Source: Blattamonas nauphoetae
Lineage: Eukaryota > Preaxostyla > Oxymonadida
Assembly (NCBI GenBank): GCA_033064195.1
Contig: JARBJD010000280.1
Coordinates: 1-64,000, forward strand
Direction: 5' to 3'
Length of the DNA: 64,000 bases
Shown here: one piece after another, positions 30,722 to 42,177 of the stretch
Numbering within the stretch: the first letter of the stretch is position 1
Layout: every line of letters begins with the position of its first letter
The notes under the pieces: model-generated
What the model was told of the DNA's origin: nothing
Databases searched by the model: none
Seen by the model: only the letters and a program-made list of their open reading frames with translations
Program-made: the position numbers and the translations under genes

Positions 30722-31165
30722 AGTATCAAGATTCTGAAATTCCGGATGATTATCTGTCGTAGAAAATTCTCCGCGATTGATTACACCATCCGGTATGAAA
30801 ACTGAACGTCGATCTTTCTTGTTGCGGATCTCTGGAAAGAATGATGGTTAGATTGGCAAATAATTGAAGAGAGTATAAAATGGAATCCTTGAAGCATTTC
30901 AATCAAGATATATGCTGAAATTGGTCGGGAAAGGAGAGATCGTTGATCAGGATGATTCTTGTTTTTGTGGGTTCTATATGAATTCTATTTCAGTCAAAGA
31001 TGAATCTCTAAAAATCTTGATTTTTGGAGATGAATTTGTGACAATCTCGATGATCCTGTGTCTTTCCTTATTCGGTTTCTTGCTCTGAGACGTTTTGCCA
31101 CGACAACCCGCGAGAAGTCGAGAGTGTCCTTGCTGTGCCATTGACAATCAGTTTCTGAGACGTCA
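30722..31165. other. Intergenic, no gene seen
   Basis: This spacer lies between the upstream side of the PB1 gene and the 3' end of the 585-residue gene. No supported frame or repeat. Confidence 0.4.
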
Positions 31166-32923
31166 TCATAAATCGAAATATGCCGAGGGATGGTTCATAA
31201 TAGCCCTGAATCGGAGCTGGTATATCGTTTCCAGACCTGCCGAGGCGAAGAGATCCTCGCATCCCCCCTCAACCAACAGGCGAGTGGTGAGATCCTGAAT
31301 CTCTTTCACTTGTGTCGACTTCGCCCGAGACACAGTGAACGAGAAGTTGCCGACGATCTGGTTTGTTCCTTGGACAGTCGGGAAGTTCAGAGCGATCCGA
31401 AGAAGGAGTTGGGTGGCGGAACGACGCTGAGAGTCGGTCAGGTTTGTCTTCCGAAGTTTGTTGATTCCACTCACAGCGACATGTTCCAGAAACGCTGAGT
31501 GAGGATGGACTTGGGTCCTTCGGGAGATCACTCGTGCTGTTTCCGAGAGGAGAGGGAGGAGAGGGGGGAACATGGACGAGAGCTCCAGTTGATCCCAGTT
31601 CACCCAACTCCGAAGTGTCCGAAAGATCGTTTTGTGGAGTTTGTTTGATTCTCGAGTGCGAATCAGAGATGTGGTCTTCTCAACAAGCCCCAAGAACACA
31701 GATGGCTCAAGCGGGTGTGGAGAAGGGGGTGATTCTTGTCTGGAAAGCAACGAGAAGCAGCATTCACATTTGGAGAGCGATTCAGTTGTGGCGACGAAAG
31801 ACAACATTTCCAACGCTAATTGCGATGAGACAAGAAGAGAGCACGGAAAGCAATCCAATCTTGTTTTTGAGATGGCTGGCACGTTCTCCTGTTGGAGATA
31901 ATCGGAGACGAGAGCGCACCAAGCGTCGTTCACGTAGAGTGGTTTGAAGTGCCGCCATTCCCGCACAGGACTGAAGCTGAAATAGAACGACACAGTTTTG
32001 GAGAGAGTGAGCAGATATGAACGCGTGGCCTCGATCCGAAGGGGGGATGGACGAGGCGAGTCGGGAAGAAGTGTTGTGACCTCCTCGACAACACAATTCT
32101 GCAGGAAATCATCGTTTTCAACCTCAAAACCGCCATAGTGTGACTGAATGAGCTGGAGAACAGATGAGGTGTCTTCGTCAGACAGGAATTGTGTCAGGTT
32201 GATCAGAAGACGGCGAAAACTGATTGATAGGAAGAACTTGAGTGGTGAGTCTCGTTGGACACGTTTGAAACGTTCGAGAAGGGTCGTATGAGTTCCAAAG
32301 TGTCGAAGAAAGAGAACAAGAGAGGGTCGGAGAGGCGAGTCATTTGGGATGGTGTTGACGAAGTTAAGAACGGTGGCCATGAGGAAGAGACATGAAAATG
32401 GAAGAACAAGGTTTGGGAATGTATATTCGGAGGGATGAGGTTCCAAATCGACGAGCTCCTCAAGAGATTGCGTGAGAGTCTTTCCGACAGTTGGAAATTT
32501 CACGAAGCAACCATATGAGATCTTGTCCGATGCATAAGGAGGTGAAGGATCACAGCTGTGAAGGAGAAAGTGAACATCGTCTGAAGATAGTCCCATGAGC
32601 GAGGCAAGAATCGAGACGAGTGTTTCTTTCATCGAATCAACACCAGACACTAAAAGAACGAGGATAGATGTAATAAAAGCAGGTGTAACAATCTCAGAAT
32701 CATGTGGGGTAGATTGTAGACATGAGAGAAGATCAACTGATGTTTGAGAGACCTTCTCGATGGCAGCTTCATCATATTTCGGTTTTCTGGGGATAAATAT
32801 GGTTGGATACGCTTTAAAAGCGGTGATTAGAGTCTTAACCTGTGATTTTTGTTCAGTATTCATCTCGAACAAGGACAATTGATGGATCAAGTGGCCCACA
32901 CTTTTAATCTTTTGAGTGGTCAT
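31166..32923 (-). CDS. Larger relative of the A-F helical family, 585 residues
   Basis: I start at MTTQKIKSVGHLIHQLSLF (32923). The open frame continues upstream to 33190, but that part is low-complexity Ser/Thr-rich sequence lying in DNA repeated at 39.1-39.35 kb. The protein is all-helical, with many Leu/Ser-rich helices like copies A-F (for example FIPRKPKYDEAAIEKVSQTS; LVLPFSCLFLMATVLNFV). Near its C-terminus LLVEGGCEDLFASAGLETI aligns with the family signature LLREEGWDDxFELRVVGIE. I infer a distant member of the same family. No catalytic motif is visible. Confidence 0.65.
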   Translation of the reverse strand: MTTQKIKSVGHLIHQLSLFEMNTEQKSQVKTLITAFKAYPTIFIPRKPKYDEAAIEKVSQTSVDLLSCLQSTPHDSEIVTPAFITSILVLLVSGVDSMKETLVSILASLMGLSSDDVHFLLHSCDPSPPYASDKISYGCFVKFPTVGKTLTQSLEELVDLEPHPSEYTFPNLVLPFSCLFLMATVLNFVNTIPNDSPLRPSLVLFLRHFGTHTTLLERFKRVQRDSPLKFFLSISFRRLLINLTQFLSDEDTSSVLQLIQSHYGGFEVENDDFLQNCVVEEVTTLLPDSPRPSPLRIEATRSYLLTLSKTVSFYFSFSPVREWRHFKPLYVNDAWCALVSDYLQQENVPAISKTRLDCFPCSLLVSSQLALEMLSFVATTESLSKCECCFSLLSRQESPPSPHPLEPSVFLGLVEKTTSLIRTRESNKLHKTIFRTLRSWVNWDQLELSSMFPPLLPLLSETARVISRRTQVHPHSAFLEHVAVSGINKLRKTNLTDSQRRSATQLLLRIALNFPTVQGTNQIVGNFSFTVSRAKSTQVKEIQDLTTRLLVEGGCEDLFASAGLETIYQLRFRAIMNHPSAYFDL

Positions 32924-32939
32924 CGTTCTGTTCACAAAA

Positions 32940-33250
32940 CATGACGAATGAGATGGATAAGATACAGTTTCAACGATATACAGATTATCCACGGGACGGT
33001 CAGGCTTTCTTGAGGCAGAAGTGGTGGTGAAGCGATGGGTGGCTTTGGACGGTGATTTCTGATTCTCTGTTGAAGATGGGGCTGTCGTCTGACTTTGAGC
33101 TGATGCCAGTGGAGCTCCTGTTCGGGATGCTGTCGTTGTTGACGGAGTTGAAGAAGTTGTGGTCAGTGTGAAAGCTGTTGATGATGTCACTAAAGGTGCT
33201 GGAGTGGTTGAATGTGGCGTTGGGCAGAGGAATCTCTGGATGTGACGCAG
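32940..33250. repeat. Duplicated segment, partner at 39060-39350
   Basis: The sequence from TCAACGATATACAGATTATC through CAGGCTTTCTTGAGGCAGAA to about 33250 is repeated in direct orientation at 39075-39350 with few differences. Both copies sit left of a family gene (B and C), so they belong to a duplicated block made of 3' flank plus gene. Confidence 0.85.
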
Positions 33251-33539
33251 TCAAATGGTTTGAGTGAACAAACGTGTAGCTTGGCCTGAATGAATGAATA
33301 AATGAAGGATGAACTGGGTGTGGCCACCAAGTGTGGAGGTCGGTCCCAGACTTTCTGGTTGAGCGAGAGAGACGTTGATGGAGGAAACAGCAAAGTCAAC
33401 AAGAATGTTCTCAGAATGTCATCGAGACTGTCTATCTCGCTTTCTTCCATGATTCATTGTCGTCGTCGGTTTTTGTCAGCCTTCGATCGGTTTTGCATTC
33501 TTCAGTTCGTCCAGTCTCGTTGATGACACAAGTGGAGGC

Positions 33540-33907
33540 GGAGATACGAACAGAGTGGATGGTGAACGAGTGGGATGGAATGAGTGCGAGTGAAGAAGCG
33601 AGGTCATTCCGATTCGGCGAGGTCGTCAGACGGTTCGGTCCATTCAAGTCCCACAATCCCAACGAGGATGACACAGCGATCGTGTCTTCTCATCTCTCCA
33701 TGTTCGCTCATCTGAGTTTGGTGGATGAGTGGGAGGGACAGTCAGACACTCCGCCAACTCCAATCGCGACACTGCCAGTTTCAACACAACGCAAGCAGGA
33801 GACATGAGATGAGTGAGAGAGAGGCGAGGAGTGTTCGATCAGACGAGGGGCAGCTTGACACGAATGGAAGAGTGAAGGACGTGGTTTCTCCAAACGACGA
33901 AACTTCC
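33540..33907 (+). other. Conserved 3'-flank module of the family, convergent ORF remnant (copy B side)
   Basis: On the plus strand, convergent with copy B, an open stretch encodes FGEVVRRFGPFKSHNPNEDD and then SSHLSMFAHLSLVDEWEGQ and PPTPIATLP. The same peptide appears beside copies C, D and E, always antisense to the family gene and always downstream of it. It could be the end of an old neighbouring gene carried along by duplication, or a functional antisense partner. No family is recognised. Confidence 0.5.
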
Positions 33908-36096
33908 TCAGCGCCTGTCCGAATTGAAAGTCTGTTGAACTCTGAATCGTCTCGCATCATTTTGGATGTTCTGATTGGTGTCCACTTCGATCCCCACCAC
34001 TCGCAGTTCGAACGCATCGTCCCACCCTTCTTCTCTCAAAACCACTTCTCGTCTCTTCTGTCGATCTCGATTGTTTCGATTCCAGCGATGAGTTCTGCTC
34101 AGCATGCTCCTGAAGACTCTCTCAAAATTCTCTTCGTTCTCAATCTCGACCATCTGTCGCACTTCCCATTTCACAAGTTCTGACACAATGTCGGTGTCGT
34201 GTTCGTCCGATTCAAGTTCCATGTTCTTGGTGTGATGGTGGATGAGATAGAGGTGATTCTCAAGTCGAGTTGAGTCTTCTTCGTCCAGAATGAGTTTGTC
34301 CGAATTGTGGAAGATGAATTTGATGAAGTGTTTGGCTGGCTCGAACACAGAAACACGAATGAGACGATATTGTTCGAAGCGTGCTTTTGCGTTGTCTCCA
34401 ATCGGATCAAGCATGTACGTGATGAATTTGGTGAATGAGAAAAGAGTTCTGGACTCGGAGAGAGGAAAAGAAACAAAATCGACTGTTTCAAACATCCGAC
34501 TTACGAAATTCGCTGTCCTGAATCGTTCCCTCATCCATTCAAACCCAATCACGATGTTTGAGATGGCAGAGACGGTGTTTCGTCTGATGGTTGGGTGAGT
34601 GAGTTTGAGCGAGTTGAGAATGAGGTCAGTGAAGGATGGATCGTCGAGGACGATCGTTTGGAAGGAAGATTTGTGCGGTTCTGTGATGTTGAATGTCATT
34701 CTGACGAAGAAACCCCATCCTTCGGTTACAAACTTGACACTCTCATTTCGCATGTGTTTCAGAGAATCAAAAATTTGTGTGTCATCTTGAGAAACCAATG
34801 GAGTTGTTGGAGAAGAGTCGGAGGGAAGAGAAGCGATGAGGGTGTCGATTGTTGAAATGTTCGTGAGAATCGTTGTGAGAGCTTCTTTCACAAAGAGAAT
34901 GAAATCTCGGATAATTTCGGAATCAACCTGAAATGACGAGAAACGATGAAAAGAGTCAAAACATACTTCGATTCGTGGAATTGCCTGAAGTAAGTGAGTT
35001 GGGAGGAGGGACGAATTTGAACAAAAGGAAAGGGAGCGGGTAACGATGAATCGATCATCTGTCGTGAACTGGGCGTATTTTGGGAGGTGGGAACGATCGG
35101 TTGGGACACTCTGTTGGAATTCGGAGAAAAACATTCGAGACTTCTTTGTCAGAGCAGTAAGGAATGAGAGACCAGAATATTGTTGATGTGGGGAAGATGA
35201 TGGGAAGATGGGTGAGGGGAGCTGTGTGAGGGCAGGTGGATCTCGCCGTACGATTTGGAAAAGAGCCAAGAGAGAGAGGGAGGCGATTGTGATATGAGGA
35301 AAGAGAGAAATCCGAGCCAAAGTGGTGATAATTGCTGGTGGAGGCGATGATTTCCTGATTTTGATGAATGTGGAAATAATGATGTATTCGTTTTGGAGAT
35401 AAAGCGAGTCTACGTTTTCAGGTTCGAAGAAAAGTGATTCCATGCAAGAACAACACTGAAAACAAATGAAAAAGATGAAAGAATGAAACACACTGATTCC
35501 AGTGCAGCACATGAAGACCAATCTCCAAATTCCCTGATCACGAAAGAAGCGATTTCAGACGAAAGCGAAGAGCGAACGAACGACGGCGATTTCGAATCTG
35601 AAAGAAAGCAAGAAAGCAAGAAAGCAAGAAGGAAAGAAATGAAGACATCCATCATCACAACCAAGAAAACCACAAACAAAGAATCGAAACCAATTTCATC
35701 AGTTCAGCCTGAAATCAAAGCCACAATCAACAATCAACAAAACAGAAAACGAGACCACAAGTCCAGATGAGTGAGGGACACAATACAATGGAGACAGAAA
35801 TCGACACCAATCATCGAAACTGTCATCCGACCCACTTTCTGGAACACATCCAAAACAAGTCAAGAAATCGATGAATACGACAAGAATACACACCAGATGC
35901 CACTTTCTGCAACTGTAGGAGTGTGTCAACAATAATATCTTCATCATCACATTGCAATACTTCGAGAAGTGAGGAGATATTCGCCTACAAATGAGAGAGA
36001 TGAAACACGAAAACGACAAACCGGATTCCAAGCATGTGGACAGCTCAAAGAACTAAGCGATAAAGCTCCATTCACAACAGACTGCTCCAAAATCAT
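33908..36096 (-). CDS. Lineage-specific helical family, copy B (seven exons, looks intact)
   Basis: Exons: 36096-36022, 35984-35894, 35838-35756, 35708-35678, 35597-35494, 35455-34967, 34927-33908 (75, 91, 83, 31, 104, 489 and 1020 nt), total 630 residues. The first exon starts MILEQSVVNGALS. Introns are 37, 55, 47, 80, 38 and 39 nt; the last starts with canonical GTATGT and ends TTTCAG. The body is helical, and the C-terminus carries VVLREEGWDDAFELRVVGI. Function unknown; a repeat-helical scaffold is the likeliest structural class (inference). All frames are open, so it is probably a live gene. Confidence 0.85.
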
Positions 36097-36422
36097 CGAG
36101 GAGTCATCTGATTCGTTTGTTACGAGACTCATTCTGGAATCCACATCCACTGGACCATTACAAGAGTCACTACATCTGAAATGCCTTCTGAAACTGATGA
36201 AATGAGGAGGATGATTTGTAGCGAACGGAATAGGCGATGATTTCAGTACCATCTTTCATGAGCTGGAGATAATTTGTCCGGAACAATGAACCGTATCATC
36301 CCTCATCTACAAACCGTTGAGAGTGAAGTCTTGACAAGGTAGCATCAAAATCGATGTGTGGACTTGATCGCACCCATACTAAAATAGATCTCTTTCTTAC
36401 GCAAACAAGGCTATACTTCTTA
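36097..36422. other. Divergent promoter region between copy B and the flavodoxin gene
   Basis: About 0.3 kb without genes separates two divergent starts. It includes sequence conserved near other family first exons only at its left edge. Confidence 0.4.
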
Positions 36423-37334
36423 ATGAAAGTAGTCATCCTCTATTTCTCAAATACTGGATCCACAAAAGCAATGGCCACAAAGTTCCAGCAGTACCTCGAA
36501 GGAGCCAATCATGAAGTGTCTCTTCACGATGGATTGGCGATTCTCAAGCAATACATGGCCGCTGGCGAGATAGAAGTGACACCTCTTCTGTCCGTGTATC
36601 ATGAATCCCTGCGCGAGGCAGATGTTGTCGGAATGGGGTCGTACGTCTCATTTGGAACAATTGCCGATGGAGCAGCGAAACTCCTCACGGAGCAGGCCAC
36701 ACCAACAGGCCTCTTTGCGTCCATGCAGTTCTACTTCTCGTTTTCAAGCTATGGTTTTCTTTCCTTGAAAACTACGTCGTTTCTGGCGACATATCTCCAT
36801 CGGAGAAATTCAGATGCGAAGTTTCTTGGATCTGTTGCCCAACACGACCCGGAGAATTATCTTCCACTTCTCCCGCCTCGTGGATCGATTGACGGTGTGA
36901 GAGAGTCTGAACTGAAGAAAGTGGAGGATTTTGGGAGAGATCTTGTTGCTCGTCTGAGCGGAGCTGCACTCCCTGCGATGCACAAAATTGTTGACGAGAC
37001 TTCTCGTCCAGCGGATATGAAACCTCAAACCTCGTCTGGCACAATCAAGATCGATGCGGAGAAGTGTGTGAAGTGTTACAGGTGTGTGACGCTCTGCCCG
37101 TACAACGCACTCGCCAGGCCGGAAGAAGGCGCTGTTGTGAGGATTCCAGTTTGGAACGCGGAGATGTGTTATGGCTGTGGGCGGTGCTTCAATCATTGCG
37201 CGGTTCGAGCGATCGAATTCCCGAAGGTGAAGACGGAGAAGAAAGAGCAATACTTTTGGGGCAGACACGACGAGAGACTGAAAGTCAACAGCCCGCCGAA
37301 CTCTTTGCAAATTGTTGGCAGAATGTTATTCTAA
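36423..37334 (+). CDS. EFR1-type flavodoxin-ferredoxin fusion
   Basis: The 303-residue protein starts at MKVVILYFSNTGSTKAMA; the flavodoxin phosphate-binding loop is SNTGSTKA. A flavodoxin-like domain spans about residues 1-180, followed by two 4Fe-4S clusters: CVKCYRCVTLCPYNALA and CYGCGRCFNHCAVRAIEFP. This is the layout of EFR1-family proteins of anaerobic bacteria and anaerobic protists, which pass low-potential electrons between ferredoxin and flavin partners. The gene has no intron, unlike its neighbours, consistent with acquisition from bacteria (inference). I chose the internal ATG because the preceding 23 codons lack conservation-like features and the flavodoxin strand begins exactly there. 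Confidence 0.9.
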   Translation: MKVVILYFSNTGSTKAMATKFQQYLEGANHEVSLHDGLAILKQYMAAGEIEVTPLLSVYHESLREADVVGMGSYVSFGTIADGAAKLLTEQATPTGLFASMQFYFSFSSYGFLSLKTTSFLATYLHRRNSDAKFLGSVAQHDPENYLPLLPPRGSIDGVRESELKKVEDFGRDLVARLSGAALPAMHKIVDETSRPADMKPQTSSGTIKIDAEKCVKCYRCVTLCPYNALARPEEGAVVRIPVWNAEMCYGCGRCFNHCAVRAIEFPKVKTEKKEQYFWGRHDERLKVNSPPNSLQIVGRMLF

Positions 37335-37827
37335 CCATTCTTTCTTTTTCCATACAACTGAAGACAATTTTCATTCCAGTTTCGTTTCTCTTGTTTTTCG
37401 ATGTTTGTTTTGATTGTCAATTCTGACAGAAAACGCCGCAAACAGAGTTTCTTCTTTTCGGATCCCTGTGACGAGAGGCAAAACGTCTGAGAATAATCTC
37501 TCTCCTGCACAATTCAGTGAATGAAACCACATCCAACCTGATACAGTCTTGAACATTCTTCATGGTGCCGTAATGTCTTTCAAATCTTCTGGTCAGGTAT
37601 GTGCAACTTGCCTCCTTCAGACCGTGCTGTCTGTATGACGTGGCACAGCATTCCAAAAGTGTGAAAACTCCAGACATCACAAGTCTGGTACGAAATTATC
37701 CGTGACAACGCGATCAAGGTAAGTCATTTCAGAACTGTAATTGTAACTCATTTCAGGATTCGTGACTTCGGTGAAGGCGCCATGACAGTCGGAGAAATTC
37801 TCACCCATAACAACAATTGTCGATTTT
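37335..37827. other. Intergenic region between the two redox genes
   Basis: About 0.5 kb with no supported gene. It contains a GTAAGT...TTTCAG pair near 37720-37756 that could be a 5'-UTR intron of the reductase gene, but I see no coding exon to go with it. Confidence 0.35.
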
Positions 37828-38865
37828 ATGCTCCATTCTACTCTCAATACCAACGCTCAGATTCCCCGTGTGGGACTTGGAACCTTGGATTCAAGAGGTG
37901 ATGATGGTTATAAGTATGTCCAATATTCCCGTCTTAATTCAAAATTCTCCGTGCGGTTTTAGTGCTATCCTCGACGCTTTCGATGCAGGATATCGGAGTT
38001 TTGATCTCGCATATGCATATCTGAATGAAGAACCGATGGGACGAGGTTTTTGCGTGTTTCAGTTTGTCATAGTCTCAGCATTCAAACACATCATTGAATC
38101 AGGAAAAGCAAAGCGCGAAGACTTGTTCATCACGTCAAAGGTGTGGCTGTCGTTTCGATTCTGTGATGTCTTCAGTTGTGGTGTAATGACCATCGACCAG
38201 AACTGGTGCTGCCTGCGTATCAGCGGACACTGAAGAACCTCCAGCTGGACTACCTCGATCTCTACCTCGTGCACTGGCCATTTGCAATGCCTCCGGATTC
38301 CCTGCCAATCTCGAAGGACAAAGACGGGTTCACACCAGTTGAAAGGATTCCGTTGTCGGCGACGTGGAAGGCGATGGAAGAACTTTACGAGAAAGGGCTG
38401 GTGAAAGCGATTGGTGTGTCGAACGTGACAGTTGCGCTTCTGTACGAGCTGTATTGCGGATGCAAGATCATTCCTGCGGTGAATCAAGTGGAGATGCACC
38501 CGTTCTGCCAACAGCCCAAACTGATCTCGTTCTGCGAGCGGATTGGTGTGCATCTGACAGCGTACTGTCCGCTCGGGCGTGCTGCAAAAAGTGGAGATGT
38601 GAATGCAAGCAATCATCCAGTGCTGGTGGAGATTGGGAAGAAACACAAGAAAAGTGCTGCGCAGGTTGCTCTGCGATGGCAAATGCAGCGATCACAGAAC
38701 ATTTCAATCATTCCGAAAAGCGTTCGAAAGGAAAGGATGATCGAAAACATCTCGATCTTCGACTTTGAACTGACGCCCTCTGAGATGGAGGAGATTGCCA
38801 AGCTTGACGAAAACAGACACGTGATTGATGTTGAAGCGTTGTTCGATATCCCCCTCTTCAACTAG
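37828..38865 (+). CDS. Aldo-keto reductase, four exons
   Basis: Exons 37828-37913, 37963-38045, 38079-38140 and 38176-38865 join in frame to 306 residues; introns are 49, 33 and 35 nt with GT...AG ends. The start MLHSTLNTNAQIPRVGLGT is the classic first strand of the (beta/alpha)8 barrel. The catalytic tetrad is present: Asp in FDLAYAY, Tyr in AYLNE, Lys in FITSKLW and His in LVHWP. GVSNVTVALLYEL and IPKSVRKERMIENI (NADPH-binding) also fit. It should reduce aldehydes or ketones with NADPH in the cytosol; the substrate cannot be told. It ends with TAG at the usual family length, supporting a standard stop code. Confidence 0.92.
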
Positions 38866-39059
38866 TTCCCGTGTTCTTGTCCGTTCTCTTTCTTGTTCCC
38901 TCTCATACGACAACTTCATTTCTCGTTCATCGAACCCTCACTCACAGTGTTTGTTTGTTGAAACGCGTCTCGTGAATTGTGTGGATTCACAGGAGAAAAC
39001 GAGAGACAGCACATGTCCAGGTGGAGACAACATTTCCGTCAGTTCGTTTGTCGTGTGAA
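38866..39059. other. Spacer downstream of the reductase
   Basis: No gene is seen; pyrimidine-rich. Confidence 0.4.
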
Positions 39060-39350
39060 AGATGAGTAGAGTAAGATACACTCTCAACGATATACAGATT
39101 ATCCACGTGACAGTCAGGCTTTCTTGAGGCAGAAGTGGTGGTGAAGAGAGGGGTGGCTTTGGACGGTGATTTCTGATTCTCTGTTGAAGATGGGGCTGTC
39201 GTCTGACTTTGAGCTGATGCCAGTGGAGCTCTCGTTCGGGATGCTGTCGTCGCTGACTGAGTTGAAGAAGTTGTGGTCGGAGTAAAGCTGTTGATGATGT
39301 CACGGAAGGTGCTGCAGTGGTTGTGGTGGGAGTGGAATGTGTTGACTGTT
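39060..39350. repeat. Duplicated segment, partner at 32940-33250
   Basis: Direct copy of the segment left of copy B (shared TTCTTGAGGCAGAAGTGGTG and following sequence). It now lies left of copy C. Confidence 0.85.
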
Positions 39351-39639
39351 TTGTTGCTGGACGAATAGGACTTAATGTGGACGAGTCACTTTCCCTCTGT
39401 CCCCCAAACCCCTCTCCACATCCAAACAATGCTCGACACACGAGGTTCTTCACTCGTCCAAGCTCGAGTACAGCTTCTTTTCTCCTCATCCACCTCATTT
39501 CTCATTCCGATGTTCGTCCAACCCACAAACACACAAGAGAACAGTTCGATGTGAGTCGTCCATCAGTGCACGATCCAGTTGTCAGCTGGTCCATCCTTCG
39601 AATGAAAAATGAGGAGAAGGAGATGTGAACAGCGTAGAT

Positions 39640-39997
39640 CGTGGACGAGATGGATGGAGGACAAGAGGGCGAAGAGATGCGACAGTTTCATTCCATTTCG
39701 GCGAGGTCGTCAGATGACTCGGTCCATTCAAGTCCCACAATCCCAACGAGGATGACACAGCGATCAATTCGTGCTCATCTCTCCATGTTCGCTCATCTGA
39801 GTTTGGTGGATGAGTGGGAGGGACAGTCAAACACTCCACCCACTCCAATCACGACACTGCCAGTTTCAACGTGACAAGGAGAGATGAGAAGTGATGTTGT
39901 GATGAATGAGAGTGGGGCGAGGAGTGTTCGATCAGACGAGGTGCTGCTTGACACAAGTGGATGAGAGAAGGATGCGGGTTCGACAGACGACTAACCT
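39640..39997 (+). other. Conserved 3'-flank module beside copy C
   Basis: Carries the same antisense peptide (HLSMFAHLSLVDEWEGQ, PPTPITTLP) as the copy B flank, here broken by a frame change. It is convergent with copy C. Confidence 0.5.
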
Positions 39998-41778
39998 TCA
40001 CCAGCGCATGTCCGTATTCAAGGTCATCTTGTTTCGGAATGCTTTCGCACAATCATGAATGTTCTGATTGGTGTCTTTCTCGATCCCCACCACTCGCAGT
40101 TCGAACGCATCGTCCCACCCTTCTTCTCTCAAACGCACTTCTCGTCTCTTCTGTCGCTCTCGTTTGTCTCGATTCCATTGAAAAGTTCTGTTCAGCATGC
40201 TCTCGAAGACACTCTCAAAATTCGCTTCGTTCTCCATCTCGATCATCTGTCGCACTTCCCATTTCACAAGTTCTGAAACAGTGTCGGTGTCGAGTTCGTC
40301 CGATCGAAGTTCCATGATTTTGATGTGGGGTGGATGAGACAGAAGTGTTTCTCGAAGTCAGTTTTCCTGCCTTCATCCAGAATGAGTTTTTCCGAATTGC
40401 GAAAGATGAATGTGATGAATTGTTTGGCTGGTTCGAACACAGAAACACGAATGAGAGGATATTGTTCGAATTGTGCTTCTTCAGTCTCTCCAATCAGTAT
40501 AAACAAGCTGGTGAGGAATTTGGTGAGAAAGAACAGAGTTCTGGACTCGGAGAGAGGAAGAGAAACAAAACCGACTGTTTCAAACATCCTTCCCACAAGA
40601 TTCGCTGTCCTGAATCGTTCCCTCATCCATCGAAACCTAAAAACGATGTTGTTGATGGCCATGATGGTGTTTCGCCTGATGGTTTGGTGAGTGAGTTTGA
40701 GAGAGTTGAGAATGAGGTCGGGGAAGGATGGATCGTCGAGGATGATCGTTTGGAAGGATGATTTGTGGAAATCTGAGATTGCATATGTCACACCGACAAA
40801 GAAAATCCATCCATTTCTGAGATATTTTTCACACTCATCTCGAAGTTCTTTCAGAGAATCAGCCATTTGTGTGTCATCTCCAGAAACAGATGGAGTGGTT
40901 GGAGAAGAGTCGGAGGGAAGAGAAGCGATGAGATTGTCGATGTTCGAAATGTTCGTGAGAATCGTTGTGAGAGCGTCTTTCACAAAGAGAATCAATTCCC
41001 TGATGATCTCAGAATCAACCTGAAAAGACGAGAAATGATGAAAAGAGGCAAACACACTTCGATCCGTGGAGTGGCCTTCAAAAGAGGAAGTGGGAGGAGG
41101 AACGAATAAGAACAGTAGTCAAGAGAACGAGTGATTCGGAATGGATCATCTTTCGTGCGCTGGATGTATGTCGGGAGATGTGAAGGATCGTTTGGGATAC
41201 TAGTCTGAAATTCGGAGAAAATGATTCGGAGTTTCCTTGTCAGAGCAGTAAGGAATGAGAGACCAGAATATTGTTGGAGCGGGGAAGATGATGGGAAGAT
41301 GGGGGAGGGGAGATGTGTGAGAGCAGGTGGATCTCGTTCGACGATATTGTAAAGAGCCTTCAGGGAATTGGAGGCGATTCTGAGATGAGTAAAGAGAGAA
41401 ATGTGGGACAAAGTGGTGACCAGTGCAGATGGAGGAGATGATTCCCCGATTATGTTGAATGTGGAAATGATGATGTATTCGTTTTGGAGATAAAGCGAGT
41501 CTACGTTTTCAGGTTCGAAGAAAAGTGATTCCATGCAAGAACAACACTGAAAACAAATGAGCAAGATGAAAGAATGAAACACACTGATTCCAATGCAGGG
41601 CATGAAGACCAATCTCCAAATTCCCTGATCACGAAAGAAGCGATTTCAGACGAAAGCGAAGAGCGAACGAACGAGGGCGATTTCGAATCTGAAAGAAAGC
41701 AACAAAGCAAGAAATGAAGAAATGAAGACATCCATCATCACAACCAAGAAAACCACAAACAAAGAATCTCAATCACTT

Positions 41779-42177
41779 CAGTCATTCCGGCTTCCGGTAT
41801 TTGGTACTTAAAAAAAACAAGAAAGGGGCGATCAATGAGAACGAGCTTTCAATTCCATTTCTATTTATCATTCTTCAATGAAACAGCAGGAAAGACCAGT
41901 AATTATTGAACAAGTGATGCTAGAATGAAAATAAAGCAATCGTTAATGGGGTCAGATTGAGATCAATCCATAATTTCAACTTGAGTCCAGTTGAGCAGAC
42001 TCCACACTGTCTTCAGCAGGAAGAAATAGAAATTGAGGAACGAACAACCATCTCGTGTGATCATATCAATGTCACCCACTGCTCTAATTTTTTATTTTTC
42101 TTAAATTCGCGGACAACTTGAGATCAACCCTTTCCTTGAAAAAAACGAGAACCAAATACCGGAAGCCGGAATGACTG
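41779..42177. mobile_element. 399-bp MITE with 27-bp terminal inverted repeats
   Basis: The ends CAGTCATTCCGGCTTCCGGT... at 41779-41805 and their exact complement at 42151-42177 are perfect over 27 bp. Inside, T- or A-rich runs follow each end. It has no coding capacity. It lies in exon 4 of copy C: the exon pieces total 33 nt against 31 nt in intact copies, consistent with a 2-bp target duplication (TT). The superfamily is uncertain; CAGT-type ends with a 2-bp duplication are compatible with a Tc1/mariner relative. Confidence 0.9.

Noticed and set aside
33000-33190. N-terminal 89 codons of the 31.2-kb gene as part of its protein
   Set aside because: This is Ser/Thr-rich low-complexity sequence lying in a segment duplicated at 39.1 kb without the gene. 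The internal ATG at 32923 is a better start.
38863-38865. Variant genetic code with TAA/TAG read as Gln, as in some oxymonads
   Set aside because: The reductase ends with TAG, and the flavodoxin and giant genes with TAA, at expected lengths; no in-frame TAA or TAG is needed inside intact genes.
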